Shown in pieces: positions 20,577 to 20,911 of a stretch of 20,911 nucleotides of DNA. How positions within the stretch are numbered: the stretch's first letter is position 1; every line of letters begins with the position of its first letter. The notes under the pieces are model-generated. The model was not told the origin of the DNA and made no database searches. It saw nothing but the letters and a program-made list of their open reading frames with translations. Origin of the DNA: a virus; the IMG/VR virus record IMGVR_UViG_3300030098_005045, positions 1 through 20,911 of that record. One strand, 5' to 3'. Position numbers and translations under genes: made by a program.

Positions 20577-20911
20577 TTAATCTCTTGTTGCATAAACTAA
20601 AGCATCAGTTGCCGCAGTAACTAATTGCCCATCTAATCTATGGAACATAATGAAACCAACATTTAACTCATCAGCATATCTCTCATCTAATCTAAGAAGT
20701 TGAGGTTGTCCAACCATTCTTATTTTATATTGAGAAATATCTCCGAATACCATTGTTTTACCTCCAGAAGCACCTGCTGCTGAAAGATTCTCATTCAAAT
20801 AAACAGGTTTTCCGAAAATAACCCCTGCATTTCCATCTTCAGAGAATGATGGTCTAACACCGCTTAAAATGTCAGCATTAGCAATTAAATTGCTGTTAAC
20901 TGTCATTTGCT
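20577..20911 (-). CDS. Major capsid protein, HK97 fold (C-terminal part, cut by the window edge)
   Basis: The frame runs off the right edge. At least 111 codons are visible, and the ATG at 20906 is internal, since the frame continues upstream (…QMTVNSNLIANA). The sequence DILSGVRPSFSEDGNAGVIF, then GKPVYLNENLSAAGASGGKT, MVFGDISQYKIRMVGQPQLL, and NVGFIMFHRLDGQLVTAATD is the end of an HK97-fold capsid subunit. The GKPVYLNENL strand, the GDISQY motif and the RxDGxL...A close to the C-terminus are typical. Capsid subunits form the icosahedral shell. The N-terminal arm, E-loop and any protease lie outside the window. Confidence 0.85.
   Translation of the reverse strand, partial: QMTVNSNLIANADILSGVRPSFSEDGNAGVIFGKPVYLNENLSAAGASGGKTMVFGDISQYKIRMVGQPQLLRLDERYADELNVGFIMFHRLDGQLVTAATDALVYATRD

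Overview
The window is part of a tailed-phage genome with a long non-contractile (siphovirus-type) tail. It is strongly AT-rich, and every credible gene lies on the minus strand, so transcription runs from high to low coordinates. A Bacteroidota host, probably a flavobacterium, is the best guess. Secreted proteins have signal peptides ending in QAQ or YCQ, start codons are preceded by A/T-rich stretches without a Shine-Dalgarno, and several families (DUF3127-like, DUF5675-like, the replication protein at 1984-2535) are typical of phages of that phylum. No integrase, tRNA, CRISPR array or insertion sequence was seen.

Late region (20911 down to about 6301): the C-terminal part of an HK97-fold major capsid protein, a head-tail connector, an HK97 gp10-like protein, a tail terminator and the major tail protein, followed by a hairpin terminator. 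Next come a tail assembly chaperone with a programmed -1 frameshift, a 1011-residue tape measure protein and, in an unusual position, a head-tail adaptor. A 258-bp non-coding segment with three copies of a 16-bp repeat and a large stem-loop follows. Then come a 681-residue tail protein, a 276-residue putative virion protein, two tiny genes, a secreted protein resembling an outer-membrane beta-barrel, and a lysis-like cassette: TM/coiled-coil protein, exported thioredoxin-fold protein without active-site cysteines, DUF5675-like protein, small membrane protein and 3TM-type holin. An HTH-metallophosphoesterase ends the unit, and a strong terminator lies at 6202-6233.

Early/replication region (6107 down to 1): a dense run of small genes, many with ATGA or TAATG overlaps, including five micro-genes (29 to 56 codons) found by reading the gaps. 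Recombination and replication are represented by an ERF annealing protein, a stand-alone DnaA domain IV protein, a DnaD/helicase-loader-like protein, an SSB-like protein with a C-terminal PF tail and a VRR-NUC nuclease. Nucleotide metabolism is represented by an all-alpha dUTPase-like enzyme, a DUF6378-like protein and a ThyA-family enzyme. An HNH endonuclease and the start of another gene lie at the left edge.

The most interesting observation is that the ThyA-family enzyme carries Asp where thymidylate synthases have the uracil-recognising Asn. That change is known to switch specificity to dCMP. Together with the neighbouring all-alpha NTP pyrophosphatase (the superfamily of T4 dCTPase) it suggests a cytosine-modification module.
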